A DNA stretch of 64,000 nucleotides from Rhynchopus sp. YZ270_cl-10 (taxonomy: Eukaryota; Euglenozoa; Diplonemea; Diplonemida; Diplonemidae): NCBI GenBank assembly GCA_964035575.1, contig OZ037926.1, positions 1 through 64,000 of the forward strand. The letters are read 5' to 3'. Below are positions 11,430-23,647 of this stretch, piece by piece. The first letter of the stretch is position 1. Every line of letters begins with the position of its first letter. Below the pieces are notes generated by a model that saw only the letters and a list, made by a program, of their open reading frames with translations, made no database searches and had not been told where the DNA came from. The translations under genes and the position numbers were made by a program.

Positions 11430-14400
11430 CTAATTCTTTTTATTCCCCTTTTTCCCCTTCCTTCCTCCGCTCTGTCTCCCCTTCTGTCCACCACCGCGAC
11501 CATTGCGCCCTCTCTGCACCTCCTGGGGCGAGAGCACATGCTGCGTCGCTTGTGCCACTGCGTCGGTGAACACGTTCGACGTGTTGGACCTACCCTGAGC
11601 TGCATGGCGCTGGGGTCCTTTGGGAGCTGGGGAAGGAGCAGGTTGGGCGGAGGAGGTTGCATTGCCACGGCCTGCCGATGAGGAGGAGGAAGAAGTGGAG
11701 ACTGCAGGTTGGGCGATGGAGGTTGTAGTGCCACGGCCTGCAGAGGTGGAGGAAGAAGAAGAAGAAGAGGAGGCTTGAGGTTGTCGGCCTATTCCCTCTC
11801 GAGCCGCTCGTGCCTCATTCTCCCTCCTTGTACTCTCCGCTGCAAAGGCCTGCCCCCTACTGCTCCGGTTGTCCGTCAGGGCATGCAACGTCGACTTTGC
11901 CTTGCACTTTTCCTGAACCGACCACTCATGCAAACCCACCACCTTCATCACCTCATACCACTGAGTGAAAGTAGCGGTAGAGAGGGGGAGTGACAACAAG
12001 GGTCTGCCATCCTGTTTCTCTCCCTGACGGTAGTGGAACAGGGAGATCCACTTCGTCACAGAAGAAGGCACCGGCGACCCCATGGTGAGGCACGGGAAAA
12101 GACCCCCCCTCTCCGTCCGCTCCTCCTCCGTCCACATCCAAGCCTCGCTCTGCGCCCTCAGCAATTCCCTCACCCTCGCTTGCTTCTTCTGGTCAGGGAT
12201 GCCTTCCACTGACAGAGAAAGCGAGCGATCCGCCCCCTCCATCGCGGTGTCGAGGTCCTCCTCCTGCTCCTGCTCATCATCATCCATCTCCTCCACCTTC
12301 ACACGCACCTCGGTGTCTGCCGCCTCGGCCTGTCGCCCCACCTCCTCCTCCAGCTGATCCCGAGAAGGGGTTCCCCAGCTGACCCTGCCTTCCCGAACGA
12401 CGATGACCGCGCTGGTCTTGCCCCAGGTATCGCAGTATCCGGCCTCCCCTGCTATCTTCCTAACCGCCTGACGGGCGACCACCGACTCCGGGCAATCACC
12501 GTCCCCCTCCCCGTTCCCACTCCACGGCTGCTGTGTCGCCCAGCAGTACAGGAACTCGCCCGGGCACGGAGAAGCACCTTGAGGACCAAAGAGAGCCATC
12601 CAGTCGCCGACACAGTCAGGTTCGAGTCCTTCAGGGTCGTCGCCCACCGCTCTCCGCACCGCATGGCAGGGGAGGAATAGCCGCCCTTCGCACACCACCC
12701 CAAAGCACCGCCCGTATGCCACCATGCGTTCTGCCTCCAGCTGTCGGGAGAGGTTCACCGCCGTCAACAACAGAGTGGTCGCCTTCTGCTCCGACTCATG
12801 CTTAGCTGCGATGGCGTAATGCCTCTCGCAGCGTTGCCTGTCATACTCCGCCCGGAGCGACTCTCCTGCTTCGGGGTGCCGATCGCAGTCTTCCAAGTAC
12901 TGCGCATGCATCTTCTTCGCGTCCTCTGCGAGTTCCCGCTTGTGCCTGGCGGTCAGCTCCTCCACACGATGCCTGTCCGCCGCCTTCGCCTGGTCCAGAC
13001 GCACATTCTGTTCCTCCAGGAAACGACTCAACTCCTGCTGGCGGTCGCCAAAAGTGCCCCGAAGCGCGGCCAAATCCGGTCCCCACGACCGACGATGCTC
13101 CCGCCGTACCTCCAGGGCTTGCTGCCACGCGTCCGACGCACGCTGCAACGCTTCCTTCTTCTCCTGGTCCGCCTTTTGTTGTTGCTGCTTCTGCTGTTTC
13201 CGTTGCTTCTCGTGCTTCTGCTGCTTCTGTTCTGCCTGCTGCCCCTCTTCGCCCGCCATTGGCATGTCTACCTCCTCGACGTCCTCGCCCTCGGGAGCTG
13301 GCACTGCTGGAGAAGGAGCCCGTTTAGGTGGTGGGTCTCCGCTCCCCTCCGCAGAGGCAGCCTGAGCCGGAACATTCGAGTGCAAAAAAGACAGGGCACT
13401 GAAATATTCCGCCCTGCCAATTTGCGACAGAGGGCAGTGCTTGGACCCCTGAGCGCAGTGCAGACATGCCAAGCCACCACACGTGTGACAGCAGAAGTGT
13501 GCGTCCGACGCATCGAAGAGCTTGCTGCATTGTTCGCACTGCAGGAAAGTGTTCGACGCCTCCGCCTCCCTCGCTCCCACAAAAGCCATGGGGCGCTCTG
13601 ACTGGCACTCCCCCTTACCACCTGTGGCCTCAAAAGACAGGATGTGCTGCTGCAGAGCCGGGTCCATGGTGAGGGGCTCGTAGTGTCCCGGGATACTGCC
13701 GGATCCATCTGCCGCATCCTGATCACCCGAGTGGAGGAGAAGGACCACTGCCTTAGGCCGTTTTCTTGGCACCATCAGAGAAGGGCGGGCGAACTCGTTG
13801 AGGATGACCACAGATACCTCAAGAGCCTCCCCTGCCCCCGCCACTGCAATGGCATCCGCCCACGTACGCTCGTCTCCTCTGTCCCCACTCGTCATCAGCC
13901 GCTGCCAGACCCCAAAATTAGGGACAGCCGCACTCGACAGATCAGCGCGGCCCTGGACCTTCTTCACTGCCGCCTGGCGCAGACCCTCCACCGACAAATC
14001 CGTGCGCCCAGTGGCGAAGAGCAAAGCCTCAAAAGCACAGTCCCCCGCCACAAACGACCAAGTCACCTTCGAGGCTCCCAGCTTGGCCGCCTGTTCCGTC
14101 GCCCGAGGCCTCTGCGCTGCCGGGCACTCACGCAAAAACTCCCACTCACGCACCACATCGAGACCCGGCCCTTCCGGAATCACGGTAGCCGAATCGAACC
14201 TCCCGGTCCGCTTCCTCGGTGGCTCCACGTGGTCCGGCTTCACGTCCCTCTTGCGCTTCCCCTGCTGCTCCTCCGACCGGTCTGGAGCAGGACGACTCAT
14301 ATCGTCGTCAGGGTTCGCATCATCACAGAGAGGTTCCACGGCCCCTGCACTGCGGCGTCCAAACCGGTCCATGTCCTCTGCAGACGGTGCCACATCTACC

Positions 14401-16431
14401 TCCACACACGGCTCCCGCTTCAGGGTGGCAATCCCTACACACATAGCACCCCGCTCCAGAAAGGAAGATGCGACCTTTTTCTGGTACGCCACCGCAATGC
14501 TCTCCCGGATGCGCAACTCTGCCGACCCTGTCAGGTGCGACGTCTGTCCCGTCGTCAGGCCTCCAAGCTGCGCAATCAAGAGGTTCGCCTCGTCGCCTGC
14601 ACCCCCGAAGGCTTCAAACACAATAGGGGAGAACTTGGTGTTGATCTTGTTCAAATCCCGCTCGTGCTTCTCCCGTTTGACCTGGCCCTGGTTCTTCGCC
14701 GACCAGCCCACAAACTTCGAGGCCCCTGTTCTGTAGGAAGGCAAGGTGGGGCACACGTGGGTGATGTCCAAACAACGAGGTCCATTTTCCGCCACTCCTA
14801 CTGGGAGGTAGACGTCGCCTGGCCGCTTCTTCGACTCCAAATCCACTCTCACGGTCTCCTCCAAAGCAGGGTCCAAGCCCGCCCCTTGAGCCGCTCTGTA
14901 CACCGAATCCCGCAAGGCGTTGTGGCGGGCGACGCGGTGTTTGGCGTAGGGGCAGCCAAAGGTGTGGTCGCCAAAGGAGTCCATGACAACCCTTTTCTGC
15001 CCCCCCTGACATGCCGAGCAAGTCGTTCCCTCCGCATGGATGGCCACCCCTAGTCGGAAACGGGTCACAACCGCAAAGTCCGCTGAAGACATCTGGTTCC
15101 TTGCTGAGGGTGTCGCCGTGAGGTACGTCCCAGAAAGCGGCAGGAGAAGGGACTTCATCCGTGCTCGGTCTCGCATGCAGAGCTGTTGCATCAACTTGTC
15201 TGCCTGGGCGTCAATCACCGCAGACGACAGACTCTGCTGCTCCAGGATCTTCTTCGGCTGAGCCCTGTCCACGTGAAACGCCACCGGTACCCTGGAGTTG
15301 TACTCCTCAGCCGCGCTGTTCCATCTCTCCTCATCCCAGGTGAACGCAGGGTCCAAGGCCTGCGACAGTTGCAGGTTCCCTGACTGAGAGGCGAGGGACG
15401 CAGCCGTCCGATGGTCCACTGTGCGACGGATACCCAGCCCCCCAAGCGCCACAGGAAGCGCCGCCTGCGCCCTTGCCAACTCCGGCAGCGCCCCATCCGG
15501 GTCATGCAGAAGCGCAGCCAGGCACCTGTCAATCAGGTCGTCAAAAGCCGTCAGGTACTCCGCGCACTGTGGGATCCCCCGCATGTAGAACACCATGCGG
15601 CAGTAGCCTTCGCAGTATCTCAGTACGTAGAAGGCTGCCTGGGAGTCCCCGAGGTCCACAAGGGCTTCCAGGTTGCGGCGGGAATCGTCCACCTTCCGGG
15701 CCATGTACTCCTCGCAGAAAGCCGCAGACCCAATGGGGATGCCCAAGAAATCGAACCCATCCACATCCAACAGCCGAAACCCGCCTTCACCCATGGCGTC
15801 CTGTCCACCCTCGTTCAACGTGAACCCCACGGCCTCGAGATCCTCCTTGGAGACGCCACCAGTGGAGATGAGCTCACACTTGTTCGCGTTCACCTCCAAC
15901 CCCAGTTCGGAGCTACGAGTGCACAGAACCTGGTACGCCTCGAAAACCGCCTTAGGGGACCCCCTCAGAGAGCCGTCATCGAGGTACCACAAAGTCCCAT
16001 CCAGGCCTGGGTGCCCCTTCAGCTCTAGCGCCATCTGGTGTATGGTCAGGGAGAAGAGAAGCGGGCCCAAGGGATCTCCTTGTTGAGCTCCGCGCTGAGA
16101 CTTTATGGTATCCCCACCATAGAACAGGCTAGAGTGCTCCAGGTAACACCATCGCACCCATGGGGCCAGCTCGGGGAGGTTGGCGTCGACCGCTCTTAGC
16201 ATCGACAGGCGGTCTACGCAGTTGAACGCGTTACGGTAGTCAATTTTCAAAATGACTTTACCTTTTCCGCGGTTGCGCCCGGCGTACTGCGAGATAACAT
16301 CAGTCGCCACTGCCGCCCCCCTTGCCGTTGCCACCCCCACCTGGTTCCCTCGAAGAAGAAGCGTCCTAGCAGGCACCCGCACTCGCGCCGACAGAATCTT
16401 TCCCACCAGTCTGCGGAGAGTGTCCCCAACC

Positions 16432-16432
<1 letters not shown>
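11430..16432 (-). CDS. LINE A1 polyprotein, C-terminal half (RT core, restriction-like endonuclease, OTU-like domain 2)
   Basis: This is the 3' part of the A1 reading frame, cut off upstream by the A2 insertion. In order it holds the reverse-transcriptase palm (IDYRNAF, QQGDPLGPLLFSL, catalytic WYLDDG), a thumb region, a CxxC...H....C motif, a restriction-like endonuclease signature (KRPGD followed by LDITHV), an OTU-like cysteine protease (AGDCAFEAL, later HYEPL), a Cys/His cluster (CEQC...CCHTC...CLHC), a Gln/Lys coiled coil, and a Gly/Arg/Lys-rich basic tail. The product would copy element RNA into DNA at a nicked target. It is not a separate gene: reading through the A2 junction runs into the T-run of the A2 tail. 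Any start near 16406 is artificial. Confidence 0.85.
16422..16432 (+). repeat. 11-bp target-site duplication of LINE A2, left
   Basis: GTCCCCAACCG is present here next to the A2 poly(A) tail and again at 17756-17766 at the A2 truncation point. Uninterrupted A3 and A4 contain the string once, within the reverse-transcriptase coding region. The first one or two bases could be microhomology. Confidence 0.92.
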
Positions 16433-16469
<37 letters not shown>

Positions 16470-17755
16470 GTGTTGTTCAACTTAGCCCTAGGCTCGCTTT
16501 TTTTATCTACATCCAGTGACAGAGGGGGTACTTACTAGTCAAGCGAGTATGTAAACAGCTAGATGTCCAGACAAGGGCACTTTACTATTGTACTGGCAAG
16601 ACAGTGCCTGAAAACACAGTTAGTGGCACTAAAATAGAAAGCATGTGGGACAACTACAACCAACACTTCCCTGCAAATAAGCAAAAGGGTAGTATGTGAG
16701 TGCAATTTTTCCCAAAAGGAAAAGGGGAGGGGATGGGACGGGAGGGTTGCTCTGTCTACCGGTGTAGTTTTATTTTGCTTTGTCTTGGGGAGGGGAGGGG
16801 AGGAGAAGGAGGGGATTGAGTGAGCCGTTTCCTCTGTAACACACAAACAAATAAAAAGGAAGTTCCATAATCTTTTTAGTAGTTTTCTTTTTGGTGAAAA
16901 TTTTTGAGAACTTCTGTAAGTGTGACCTGACCCGACTGACTGACACCCAAAGGGGAAAACAACAATAACGCACAACAAAATCAACAACAACAATGGTGGG
17001 TCTCGTGCTTACCTGTGGTGGTTTTGAAAAATGAAAAATTTAAATTGACCTTCACAAGGTAAAAATGAAAAACTAAAGGAGTGAAAAAAGGAACTCAAAG
17101 GACAAGAGTTCTGTACAAACTCTACTCTACTGCACAATCTATAAAAGTGGCCCAATGGCTCCTGATGCCACTGGCCTGGCTCTTAGACAGGTCTTACTCC
17201 GAGACTGCCCTCTACCCTCAGAGCCTCGTCCAAGGGGTAAGGGCCGTCGCTGGGGTAGACCCGTCCTAGCCAGCAGCCAACCAAAAATATTAACAAATAG
17301 GAAGGGGGGCGGAAAGGGGGGAAAGGGGGGGGCAAACCCCAAAGGATGAAAAGAACCAAAAACACAAAATAAAAAGGGTTAAAAATAAACATGGGGCAAA
17401 CTGTCATTCTCTACACGCTTCTACACACACACTCTCACCCTCTAACTCTCTAACTCTCTAATTCTTTTTATTCCCCTTTTTCCCCTTCCTTCCTCCGCTC
17501 TGTCTCCCCTTCTGTCCACCACCGCGACCATTGCGCCCTCTCTGCACCTCCTGGGGCGAGAGCACATGCTGCGTCGCTTGTGCCACTGCGTCGGTGAACA
17601 CGTTCGACGTGTTGGACCTACCCTGAGCTGCATGGCGCTGGGGTCCTTTGGGAGCTGGGGAAGGAGCAGGTTGGGCGGAGGAGGTTGCATTGCCACGGCC
17701 TGCCGATGAGGAGGAGGAAGAAGTGGAGACTGCAGGTTGGGCGATGGAGGTTGTA
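16433..17755 (-). mobile_element. LINE A2, 5'-truncated 1.3-kb copy inside A1
   Basis: The poly(A) tail is at 16433-16468, followed by the family A 3' untranslated region and only the last roughly 100 codons (Ser-rich region and Gly/Arg/Lys basic tail, stop near 17458). It ends abruptly at GGTTGTAG, where A1 sequence resumes. Truncation at the 5' end is typical of target-primed reverse transcription that stops early. The orientation is the same as the host copy. Its 3' untranslated region shares small differences with A3 (for example CTCTACACGCTTCTACAC) that A1 lacks, so A2 came from an A3-like source. Confidence 0.92.
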
Positions 17756-17766
17756 GTCCCCAACCG
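17756..17766 (+). repeat. 11-bp target-site duplication of LINE A2, right
   Basis: This is the second copy of GTCCCCAACCG, at the 5' truncation junction of A2; A1 sequence continues after it with CAATCGGACG. Confidence 0.92.
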
Positions 17767-20700
17767 CAATCGGACGCACGTCCTCCTCCAGGCCCGGCCC
17801 CTTTGCAGGCTTCCGGAGAGCCACCAAGTTAGCGCCGGCGAAGAACTCAGCCACCTCCACTGGAGCATTTCCTCGTGCCAAAGACGTCAACACTGCGGCC
17901 AGCGCTGCCAAAGTTCCCTTAGCCCGCCTCTGTAGGCAAAGTGTACGAAGGTGTGCGCCCGTCACGTTCGAGGGACCCGCCGCCGATGACTTCGGCATGC
18001 TCCGCAGGGCCTTCATCACCTCCACCACTGTCACCGGTGGGACCTCCTGAGGCTGTGGCCAATCCGCCTGCTCCAGGGCCTTGGCATCAGCTGCGGCTGG
18101 GTGCTTCGTCTGAAGCTTTTCCAGCGTCGCCGGTGTCTGTGGGGCGAGGCCGTCGCTGGTAGCGCATGACATGGCCTGGCTCGGGAGTCCTGCTCTCGCT
18201 TTGGCTATGGTGCGCTTCCGTCTCCCTTCGTCAGTGTCTTCATCCGACCACCCAGAGGGCCTTGGCTTCCGCTCCTCTACCGTTTGCTCCCACAGGGCGA
18301 CATACTGGCCAGCCTTCCAAGCCTCCAAGTCCTTCCCCCAGGTGCTCGTCAAACGTCGCTCCTGGTCCTTGCCCCCTCGCTCTGTCCGTGTCCGGTGCAA
18401 CACTGTGAAGAACAGTGCAAGGCGCTTCCAGGCCACCTCGTCCTGGTACTCCAGGATGTCCATGAGGACCCTCAGGAAGAGCTCGCTGTACAGCTGCAGG
18501 TGTTTGTCTGGGCACCCGCCCTTCAGCTGGATCCTGGTGGTCCCCATGACTTCAAAGGAGGGGAGGTCATCCTGATCTGTCAGCATTCCTCGACTGGAGG
18601 GAGACGGAGCGGTGAAGCCTTCTTCGCCAAAGTGCACCGTACAGGTGTTGCAGACCTCCTTGCTCTGCGGCAATAGCATGTCGCACTGATCGTTCGCACA
18701 GCGCGACATGCCCAAGTGGCCCAACAGCTCGTCGGGGATGTACGCTCCATCCGCCTGGTGGCGACGCATGTGCTGCAGCAAGCCCTTACGAGACAGGCCC
18801 CCGACCGCATCACTCGAAGACAAAATTCCCGCTCTGCATCCATCAAAGGGGCAGAACACCCGATCCGCATTGATGTGTCCCAGCTTGGTAGCCAGGGGGG
18901 CGGTGGTGGTGGTGTTGGTGGGGATGATGCCATCCAAATGCGCTGTGTCCAGCACTGCCTGCCGAGCCTCCTTCCTCATCTTCTCTGCCATCCCCTCCTT
19001 GGTCTTCCCCACCTCCGGGACAAGCTCCACTGCCTCAAAGTGAGAGTCACAGAGAGCGATGACGACCGTGGGAAGTTTCGCTTGGAAGCTCTCCGCGTAC
19101 GACTTGGCGACTCTTTTGCTACCAGGGGTGATGCGCACGAGGGGGTTCTCTTCCGACGCCTGCACTACCACGATGTTGATGCGGGATGCTGTCGCGGTGA
19201 GCTGAAGCCCCAAGTGGTTGAGGTGGGCCTCGCCGGTCACACCATTGGCAAACTCCGTCATGGCCTCCTGCGACCCCAGCACCTGCACCAGGCGGTTCGA
19301 CACCTCCACTGCTGTGTCATACAGCTGCTTGCGCATTGCCCTCACGTCCGGCTGCGTGTCGTGGTCCCAGAGGTGTAGTGCCACATAACCACAATCATTT
19401 GTGGACACGTTGGGGATGCGTTTAGCTCCAAACTTCGCCAGAGTCGCGTCCACAGACACCGCTTGCTCTGTATACGCAGGAGCGTTCACGTTTGCGCACC
19501 CACCGGTCAACGCAAACGGGGACAAGCTGATCGGGTGCTCCGGATCCGCAGGGGCAGGGCGCAGGTCCCAGGGCGTCACCGCTCGCCACAACAGCGACAG
19601 CAAGACCAGTAGGGACACCACCAGCATGCCAAATGCCATCCCGATCCTACGAGTCCACCTGCGTGCTGCCACACGGCGCACCTCCAAGAGAAGAACCCAG
19701 CCAAGTGGGCGCGCGACGCCGACCAGTGCCACAAAACCCGCCAAACAACCACCTGCGGACCATGCAACCCACACCCACTCGGCTGCACACACCGACAACT
19801 GACCCACCCCCATCACACTGGCCCTCACCAAGCTGGCAGCCACTCGGATCCCTCCGGTCCATCGGCGCACTCGCTCGCTCGCCCCTTCCAGCCACCGCCA
19901 TCCTCTCCGAACGCGGCACAGTCCCCGCAGCACACCCACCCCCAGCACCTCCGCGTCCCGAAAAAGCGCGCAACCCAAAACATGTGGCGCTGACCTCCCA
20001 AGCTCAGACCCCACAAAAACCAGAACCCAGATGGCCACACACTGCAAAGCACCTCTCAACGCATCGGCGACCCTGATCCTGCGGAAAACTGGGTGCGCTG
20101 CCGGAGAGGGCGGACGATTGCAGGGCGCCTTGCGCCGACGGAGCCTGCCCGCCTGTGACTTGGTCCAGTTCAAGGACCGGTGTCCTCGTCGCGTCCTCCT
20201 GGTCCTCCTGCCCACTAGCCACAAAATGAGATGACTGAGGGTAGGGGCGCGTCTGTCCTTCCACAGATCCAGGACCGCGAACGACACAAACACTCCCCAC
20301 TCAGGTGCCTCGACTACCCAGCAGGGGTCAGGTTGACGCAAGGAGGTGAAGACCTCCCAGAGGTTGCACCACCAGTCGAACCAAAACTCTATCTGTACAC
20401 ACCCCTTTTGCCACACCCGCATCATCACACAGCCACTCTGTCCTTCTCGCCCCTCAAGGCTGACCCCGAACACCAGCATACCTCGCTCACCACCCCCTAA
20501 GTTGTTGTTGCTGCGTCTGCTGTTGATGTTGGTGCTGCTGTTGGACCTGCTGTTGGAACTGCTGCTGCAGAAGTCTATGGAACTGCAGTTGAAACTGCTG
20601 TTGTGCCTGCTGTTGGAACTGCTGCTGGAACTGCTTTTGGAGACGCTGTTGGACCTGCTGTTGGAACCGCTGCTGCAGAAGTCTTTGGAACTGCTGTTAA

Positions 20701-22200
20701 AACTGCTGTTAAGCCTGCTGTTGGAACTGCTGCTGGAACTGCTGCTGGAACGGCTGTTGGAAACGCTGCTGCAGAAGTCTTTGGAACTGCTGTTGAAACT
20801 GCTGCTAAGCCTGCTGTTGGACCTGCTGTTGGAGCTGCTGCTGCCGAAGTCTTTGGAACTGCAGTTGAAACTGCTGTTGTGCCTGCTGTTGGAACTGCTG
20901 CTGGAACTGCTTTTGGAGACGCTGTTGGACCTGCTGTTGGAACCGCTGCTGCAGAAGTCTTTGGAACTGCTGTTAAAACTGCTGTTAAGCCTGCTGTTGG
21001 AACTGCTGTTGGACCTGCCGTTAGAGCTGCTGCCGCAGAAGTCCTTGGAACTGCTGATGAAACTGCTGTTGTGCCTGTTGCTGGAACTGCTTTTGGAAAC
21101 GCTGTTGGAACTGCTGCTGCAGAAGCCATTGGAACTGCTGTTTACACTGCTGTTGTGCCTGCTGTTGGAACTGCTGCTGGAACTGCTGTTGGAGACGCTG
21201 CTGGACCCGCCGTTGGAGCTGCTGCCGCAGAAGCCATTGGAACTGCTGTTGAAACTGCTGTTGTGCCTGCTGTTGGACCTGCTGTTGGAGCTGCTGCTGC
21301 AGAAGTCTTTGGAACTGCAGTTAAAACTGCTGTTGTGCCTGCTGTTGGAACTGCTGCTGGAACTGCTGCTGCAGAAGCCTTTGGAACTGCTGGTGAAACT
21401 GCTGTTGTGCCTGCTGTTGGACCTGCTGTTGGAGCTGCTGCTGCAGAAGTCTTTGGAACTGCAGTTAAAACTGCTGTTGTGCCTGCTGTTGGAACTGCTG
21501 CTGGAACTGCTGCTGGAACTGCTTTTGGAAACGCTCTTGCTGCTGCAGAAGCCGTTGGAACTGCTGTTTAAACTGCTGTTGTGCCTGCTGTTGGACCTGC
21601 TGTTGGAACCGCTGCTGCAGAAGCCTTTGGAACTGCTGGTGAAAAAGCTGTAGAGCCTGCTGTTGGAACTGCTGCTGTAAAGGCCTTTGGAACTGCTGCT
21701 GCTGCACACCAGGGGTGATACTGGGACCCCACCCAGGACTCCGAAGATTTCGTTTTTGCTGCTATCACAGTTGCAGCCACTGATGTGGTTGGGCATACAT
21801 TGCCTCTTTTTGGGGATATCATGGGGGGAAGGGGGGTGTGGGTTGTTATGACAACAGTTCTTTACTTTGTTGCCTCCACACACGTTTTTGTTGCTGCTAT
21901 CAAAGCTGCAGCTGCTTGGGTTGTTGGGCTCAAGAGGCCTCTTTTTGGGGTAAAAAAGGGGGGGAATGGGGCTCCTGCCACTGATGAGGAAGCTGTTGTA
22001 GCATAGGAAGCTGCCGCTCCTGCTGTTGGTGCTCCTGCTACTGCTGTTGATGCAGCTTATGTTGTTGCTGCTGTTGCTGCTGTTGCTGCTGTTGCTGCTG
22101 TTGCTGCTGTTGCTGCTGTTGCTGCTGTTGCTGCTGTTGCTGCTGTTGCTGCTGTTGCTGCTGTTGCTGCTGTTGCTGCTGTTGCTGCTGTTGCTGCTGT

Positions 22201-22233
<33 letters not shown>

Positions 22234-22278
22234 AGCTGGTGTGGCATATGTTGTTGCTGCTGCTGTTGGTGTAGCACC

Positions 22279-22319
<41 letters not shown>

Positions 22320-22353
22320 ATGTTGCTGCTGTTGCTGCTGTTGCTGTTGTTGC

Positions 22354-22387
<34 letters not shown>

Positions 22388-22699
22388 CTTGCTGTTGCTG
22401 CTGTTGCTGCTGTTGCTGCTGTTGCTGCTGTTGCTGCTGTTGCTGCTGTTGCTGCTGTTGCTGCTGTTGCTGCTGTTGCTGCTGCTGTTGGTGTAGCACC
22501 TGCTGCTGTTGCTGCTGCTCTTGCTGTTGCTGCTGTTGCTGCTGTTGCTGCTGTTGCTGCTGTTGCTGCTGTTGCTGCTGTTGCTGCTGTTGCTGCTGTT
22601 GCTGCTGTTGCTGCTGCTGTTGGTGTAGCACCTGCTGCTGTTGCTGATGCAGACATGCAGCACCACCCACAACGCCCCCAAAAGGGCCTTCCTCCTCAT
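17756..22699 (-). CDS. LINE A1 polyprotein, N-terminal half (low-complexity region, OTU-like domain 1, zinc finger, RT start)
   Basis: The first ATG in frame is at 22697-22699 (MRRKALL); an upstream GTG at 22777 is not needed. After the start come a Ser/Asn-rich tract encoded by CAG/CAA repeats, a second Ser/Phe/Asn-rich tract, hydrophobic and Arg/Trp-rich stretches, an OTU-like protease domain (NDCGYVALHLW, later CDSHFEAVE), a C2H2 finger (CPFDGC...HMRRH) followed by CANDQC and CNTC pairs, and the N-terminal reverse-transcriptase region up to DVRPIAVGD. The frame then enters the A2 insertion. The rest of the protein is encoded at 11430-16432. Confidence 0.8.
20505..21715. repeat. degenerate 15-bp-class repeat within the LINE A1 coding region
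   Basis: A 1.2-kb tract built from variants of CAGCAGTTCCAACAG (minus strand), with interspersed AAAGACTTCTGCAGCAGC-type blocks. Because the unit length is a multiple of three with few stops, several frames on both strands stay open, giving Ser/Asn-rich, Gln/Phe-rich, Ala/Val/Thr-rich or Leu-rich translations. Only the Ser/Asn-rich frame is continuous with the OTU/RT protein. Equivalent tracts occur in A4 (about 38918-40310) and A3 (about 52770-54005), each with different block order and number. Confidence 0.85.
22055..22655. repeat. (CAGCAA)n microsatellite in LINE A1
   Basis: A long run of CAG/CAA trinucleotides on the minus strand, mostly the hexamer CAGCAA, near the start of the A1 reading frame. 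The frame used by the downstream protein reads it as Ser-Ser-Asn; another frame would read polyglutamine. It is longer than the equivalents in A3 (about 54355-54780) and A4 (about 38320-38585), showing slippage among copies. Confidence 0.9.
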
Positions 22700-22911
22700 T
22701 TTTAAAAAAGCAAAAACCAAAAAACGAAAACAAAGAAGGACAAGACACACTACTCCTTGCGCTTCGCCGGCCTGCACTCCTCAACCGTTGCCCAGGGACC
22801 GCCCCGTGGAGGCGTACAAGGCTCACAATAAAACAAAGGAAAGGGGGAGGGAGGGAGGGTAAAAAGAAAGGACAAGTGTGTTGTAATGTGTAAAAAATGG
22901 TCCCCTGATCT

Positions 22912-22924
22912 CATGTAGGCACAT
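22912..22924 (+). repeat. 13-bp target-site duplication of LINE A1, right
   Basis: The second copy of CATGTAGGCACAT, followed by CGGTAGGATTT, the expected continuation of the F1 target. Confidence 0.93.
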
Positions 22925-23640
22925 CGGTAGGATTTGGTGACGGGCTAAAAAACCTGTCGTTCTTGTGTGACACTTCCATGGAAACGTGATGAGGACCTCA
23001 CTTTTTTTTACAGGTGGTTTTTTTTGTAAGCACCTCACACACTGGGCAGGCGGTCAGCTATTCGCTTCCCGCGGGGCGTTCGCGTGCGCGCTTCGCGCGC
23101 CCGCTCACGGTAACGTGTACAAAAAAACCTCACTTGTGCCTGTAAAGTGGCCTGTTAAAAAGTGGTGTTTTTGTCGTAAACGCCAGATGGTCAAAAGAGT
23201 GATCTGACCATATTCCCCAGGTATAACTGGTACTCAAAAAGTTCATTAACGAAGGAATCTTGCACTTTTGACCATCACATATTAGATGTGTTTTTTCAGG
23301 TTTTTCAATGCACTTTCCTGTGCTGGGAAGCATGCCACAAGTGTCATGTTTTACAAGGTAAAAATGACCAAAAAAGCTGATTTTTGGCCGAATGCCACAT
23401 GTCATTTGGCAGTCCATTTTCTGAACACGACTGAAAAAAAATTTTTTTTTGTGCCTCAATACCCCCAAACAACACGTTAAGCCCAAAAAATTCACTTTCT
23501 GATGAGCAACTATTTATTTAAAAAAATCGATTTTTTGGTCAAATCCCCTCTGGTGGTGAGGGGGTGTGTGTGTGTGTGTGTGTGTTTGATAACTAGTAGG
23601 GGTAATTCTTGCTCAGAATATGGCCCCAAAAAGGGGGGGG
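22925..23640. other. non-coding stretch, F1 remnant then probable LINE B 3' region
   Basis: The first 11 bases continue F1a; after that I recognise no element or gene. A GC-rich near-palindrome (GCGCGCTTCGCGCGC) lies near 23087. A T-run at about 23443-23452 could be the poly(A) tail of minus-strand LINE B, in which case 23443-23647 is its 3' untranslated region, including a (TG)n run at 23564-23585 and a G12 run at 23633-23644. Short ORFs here look like chance. Confidence 0.5.
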
Positions 23641-23647
23641 GGGGTGC

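Larger units (their letters stand above)
10431..22911 (-). mobile_element. LINE A1, near full-length, interrupted by LINE A2
   Basis: A minus-strand non-LTR retrotransposon with its poly(A) tail at 10431-10450, a 3' untranslated region of about 1 kb, one long reading frame, and a 5' end at the motif TAAAAAATGGTCCCC (about 22891-22905) plus about six extra bases (TGATCT). It is flanked by a 13-bp duplication of an F1 target. The same family's A2 is inserted at 16433-17755. Without A2 and one duplication copy, the two halves of the reading frame join in phase (1,648 plus 1,664 codons including the stop), so A1 had an open frame when A2 landed in it. Confidence 0.93.

Noticed and set aside
20346-21653. 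Leucine-rich ORF opposite to LINE A1 (and matching ones in A3 and A4)
   Set aside because: Antisense translation of CAG/CAA-type repeats; no sequence outside the repeat supports it.
17618-22777. A separate 1,719-residue gene
   Set aside because: Its end reads through the A2 junction into A2 in antisense phase and its GTG start is unneeded; it is the N-terminal half of LINE A1.
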